A model generated the notes under the pieces. The model worked only from the letters and a program-made list of their open reading frames with translations, was not told the DNA's origin and did not search any database. A DNA stretch of 64,000 nucleotides. It comes from Arenicola marina (lineage: Eukaryota > Annelida > Polychaeta > Arenicolidae). Below are positions 61,201 to 64,000 of the stretch, piece by piece (position 1 is the first letter of the stretch; each line of letters opens with the position of its first letter). The translations under genes and the position numbers were made by a program. Location of the stretch: positions 27,255,143 to 27,319,142 of the forward strand of contig OZ025265.1 of the NCBI GenBank assembly GCA_964019135.1, in the 5' to 3' direction.

Positions 61201-61251
61201 ATGTATTACTTCACTTCCGGCGAGGACGAGGTCAAGGTATGGAAGATAAAA
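61201..61251 (+). pseudogene. Second copy of OLA1-like exon fragment A
   Basis: The frame MYYFTSGEDEVKVWKIK is followed by GTATGT. The surrounding 250 bases match the surroundings of 56446-56509, including GGGCAGTGTCGGCTGATGTC downstream. The 5' acceptor is changed (TTACAATTAAG), so it is probably not spliced. Confidence 0.6.
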
Positions 61252-61481
61252 GTATGTCAAGGGCAAGACACCATTGAAGGTCAAAATGCGGAATCCGAAA
61301 TCTCCTCACTACGTCTGATTATAATTCGTAACACTCCACAGGGCAGTGTCGGCTGATGTCAAGGTGGAATTAACTTAGTAAGCGGTTAATGGGGGAGTAT
61401 TGGAATTTCCTTTTCGGTTCCGTAGAAACCGCATGGAACAGTGGTGGCATCTGGTGGCATCTGGTGAAGGAATCACCCATG

Positions 61482-61517
61482 AGTAAATAATGTATACTCT
61501 GGTATACATTATTTACT
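61482..61517. other. Perfect 16-bp inverted repeat (hairpin)
   Basis: AGTAAATAATGTATAC (61482-61497), a four-base TCTG loop and the exact inverted complement (61502-61517). A partial third copy (TGGTAAATATTATGGTAT) follows. Confidence 0.85.
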
Positions 61518-61899
61518 ATGGTAAATATTATGGTATGAGAGGCGCTATCCTACATGCTGAAACCTATTTTCAGCGTACATGCAAACTCAGAGAGTAGCTT
61601 TTGAGTAGCCTCATGCTTAAAGTAGGTCATCTACTTCACAGTGTTTCAATGTCTTTGTAGCCCAGACATAGCCTTTATAACATGGTAGGTGGCAACCTGC
61701 CAGGCAATTACATTGGATCATTACATTCCCAGCCCCGTGTACTTAATGGTAACATAAATGCTATGCTAGCAATTACTTTCACCGGATAAGCAAATAAGCG
61801 CATCTTCCTGCGTTCTGCCAGAGTGTAGGCTACATTTCAAATGTCACTGACAAGAGGTATTCCTGCTTGATCACAGTTGCTCCTTACATAAGTTTCCTT

Positions 61900-62350
61900 T
61901 TGTCGCTGTGAGGTGAGGTCCGCCCACAACTTGATTATACAGGGCCTTTTCATGCATTTTGCCTTGGTGGTTGCGAGGTAAGGTCTGCCCACAGCTTGAT
62001 TATAAAGGGCCATTCTCTTATATTTTGCCTTTGTCGTTGTGAAGCGAGGTCTGCCCACAGCTGGATTATACAAGGCCATTTCCATAGGGTTTACCTTGGG
62101 CGTTGTGAGGTAAGATCTGCACACAGCTTCATTATACAGGGCCATTTTTATACATTTTGCCTTAGTAATTGTGAGGTAATGTCTGCCCACAGCTTAATTG
62201 ATTATACAGGGCCATTTCATATATTTCTCTTGGTCGTTGTTAGGCGAGGTATGCCCACAGCTTGGAAATAGAGCGCCCCTGCAATAATTTTTGACTCGTC
62301 GTTGTATGTGAGCTCTGCACACAATACAGGGCTTTTTCATATATCTCGCT
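61900..62350 (-). repeat. ~60-bp tandem repeat array
   Basis: Five to seven diverged units share CCCACAGCTTGATTATA, CAGGGCCATTT, ATTTTGCCTT and TCGTTGTGAGGTAAG. The frame on the minus strand stays open for 117 codons only because the period is near a multiple of three. Confidence 0.75.
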
Positions 62351-62861
62351 TTGGTCGTTGTGGCCATTTCATCCATTCTGCCAGGGTCGAAGTGAGGGAG
62401 GTTTCTGTACTGCTCGAGATATTTCAAACCCACGGTTAGTAACCATTGGATCAGGAGACCCATTAACATGTATTTTGGGAAGTTAACTACATTTCACTTT
62501 AAACAAAGCTGTGAAACCTCGCTTTGTCTGTACGCAAGAAAGATACTAGATACATTAGATACTAATGCTCTTTTAACAAGAACATAAAATAAAACAAAAG
62601 TGCATGGGTAACATAGTTAAACGCTCTATAACAATCACCAAATATAGTAATATACAGTTGGATGCACTTTGGGACGGCCTAATTATTGTACTGAATGGGC
62701 ACATAGAGTGATTATATAGTCGATGGTCTACTGTATTCCTGTTGCGTCGGAACAACACATATGTAAATATATGCAAATAAGTAGTCACGTGTCACATGCT
62801 GCTGACTGATTCGTGATAAGCGCTTTTTGGATCCCAGCCAATCCCTGTGACTGGGGAGTGA

Positions 62862-63005
62862 GTATGGCAAGCCACAGAGGACTTTAGTGGAATATATGCA
62901 CATATGTCTAAATATTTGCACATATTTTTAAACAATTTAACATATATCTTCAAATATATAAACATATGTCCAAATAATTAAGATATGTGCAAATGATTTA
63001 AGGTA
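62862..63005. repeat. AT-rich dispersed repeat, second copy
   Basis: It opens with TGGCAAGCCACAGAGGACTT and repeats CACATATGTCTAAATATTTG-type motifs, as at 59984. Confidence 0.5.
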
Positions 63006-63770
63006 GGTGCATAGATTACATTTTCTTCAGACAAACTTCTTGGCATTTTTTCATCTTATAGTAATGTGTATCCAAAACGATAAAATAACATAAAAAAGAT
63101 ATGTCTTCTACCTACTTTTTCGTCAAAATGACGTTGAATAGGTAGGGGGTCACATCTAATTTTATAATGGTTGTCAATGGAGAATTTTGGAATTTCGACA
63201 CGAAATATTCAACAGAAAAAAAACGGCTCGGACAAAGTTAATAAAAATTTGTCTGTAACAAGCTTGCTCCTTGTTTGTTCAAATAAGAGAAAAAGATATA
63301 TGGGTCTTCTACCTCGTTTTTTCGTAAAATGACTCTGAACATGGAAATTGTGGCGGTAATTCTGAGGGTCGGAATGGAAAACATGCTGAACTAGAGGCAC
63401 GACAAGTACTCACAAGATTGAATAAGATACTTGGTATTATCAAGTTTACATGAAAACATTTAAGCAACCAAACGTATAAGCATATAGGCCTACGATGATG
63501 TGGGGGATCCCTACACCCGCCCCCCCCCCCCCCACCCCAGCCTCCCTCACTGATTTACTGTGCCTGTGCATGTGGCCAACGCTATGTAATTTGCCGGCTT
63601 GTTTCTATTCAGTGCGTTCCAAGATATATTTATACATCCCAATAAGTTCTTTAGTTTGCTTGGATTTGCGTTTGCCTATCAATTTCCCTCTTACAGCGCA
63701 TCAGTTTTGGGACTTTGTTACATAAAAAAGAAATAAACTATGACGCGCTGGACAATAGAGCATTTGCCAG
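63006..63770. other. AT-rich sequence without recognised gene
   Basis: Short open frames without domains, and a 15-base C run near 63525. A CTACCTACTTTTTCGTCAAAATGAC segment is loosely repeated about 200 bases later (near 63115 and 63308). Confidence 0.4.
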
Positions 63771-64000
63771 ATTAGGCTGGTTCCGCGGCCCAACTTCGCT
63801 CGCTCACTTACAAATATGAGTATGAGCGGCGGTACCAGCTTATCGCTAGATCGCAGCGGCATAGTTCACCAGATGGCGCCACAGTGATGCCGGGAACCTC
63901 CTTAAAGATATATCTACATCGCCGTAATTATGCTTAGTATTTGCCCATATCTCTAAATGATTTTAAAAATAGCTAATTCAATTTTACATGTCTGTGATTC
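63771..64000. mobile_element. Probable start of an inverted-repeat element running off the window
   Basis: TAGGCTGGTTCCGCGGCCCA followed by ACTTCGCT matches, in inverted form, the element end at 55207-55233. The last 70 bases match the AT-rich dispersed repeat at 59984. The other end is outside the window. Confidence 0.4.

Overview
The window is metazoan nuclear DNA. Coding sequence is split into short exons with GT-AG (and some GC-AG) introns, and the rest is dense with minisatellites, a LINE fragment, a DIRS-type retrotransposon and small DNA transposons. An invertebrate deuterostome, most likely amphioxus (Branchiostoma), fits the repeat styles and the 4CL/luciferase-like gene family, but this is an inference; no rRNA, mitochondrial or other diagnostic gene is present.

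The core (about 2.85-53.1 kb) is an array of six copies of one gene, a peroxisomal 4-coumarate-CoA-ligase/firefly-luciferase-like acyl-CoA synthetase with 11 coding exons (1620 nt, 539 residues). Copies alternate in orientation: copy 1 (+, 2950-9630, complete), copy 2 (-, 11556-17855, complete frame but ending AKP instead of AKL), copy 3 (+, 20809-24572, only exons 5-11), copy 4 (-, 26496-33874, complete, AKL end), copy 5 (+, 36826-40580, only exons 5-11), copy 6 (-, 42526-49899, frameshift and nonsense). The arrangement is three tandem units of about 15-16 kb, each holding a tail-to-tail (+/-) pair. Exon phases agree in all copies, which makes the gene models firm.

The array carries three gene-linked tandem repeat systems. 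A 43-bp minisatellite is built from the exon 8/intron 8 splice junction and is present in all six copies. A degenerate array is built from the last coding segment of exon 11 and lies just after each stop codon. A 30-bp minisatellite sits in intron 1 of the minus-strand copies. A further 33-bp minisatellite lies in the head-to-head spacers. A 5'-truncated LINE with a target-site duplication sits in intron 8 of copies 4 and 6; copy 2 retains the empty site.

From 53.1 to 56.1 kb is a decayed DIRS-like (tyrosine-recombinase class) retrotransposon on the minus strand, interrupted in its LDDF reverse transcriptase motif by a 628-bp insertion. From 56.4 to 61.3 kb are scattered, partly duplicated exons resembling the 3' end of the Obg-like ATPase OLA1. 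The last kilobases hold AT-rich dispersed repeats, a roughly 60-bp tandem array and a perfect 16-bp hairpin, with no gene that I recognise.
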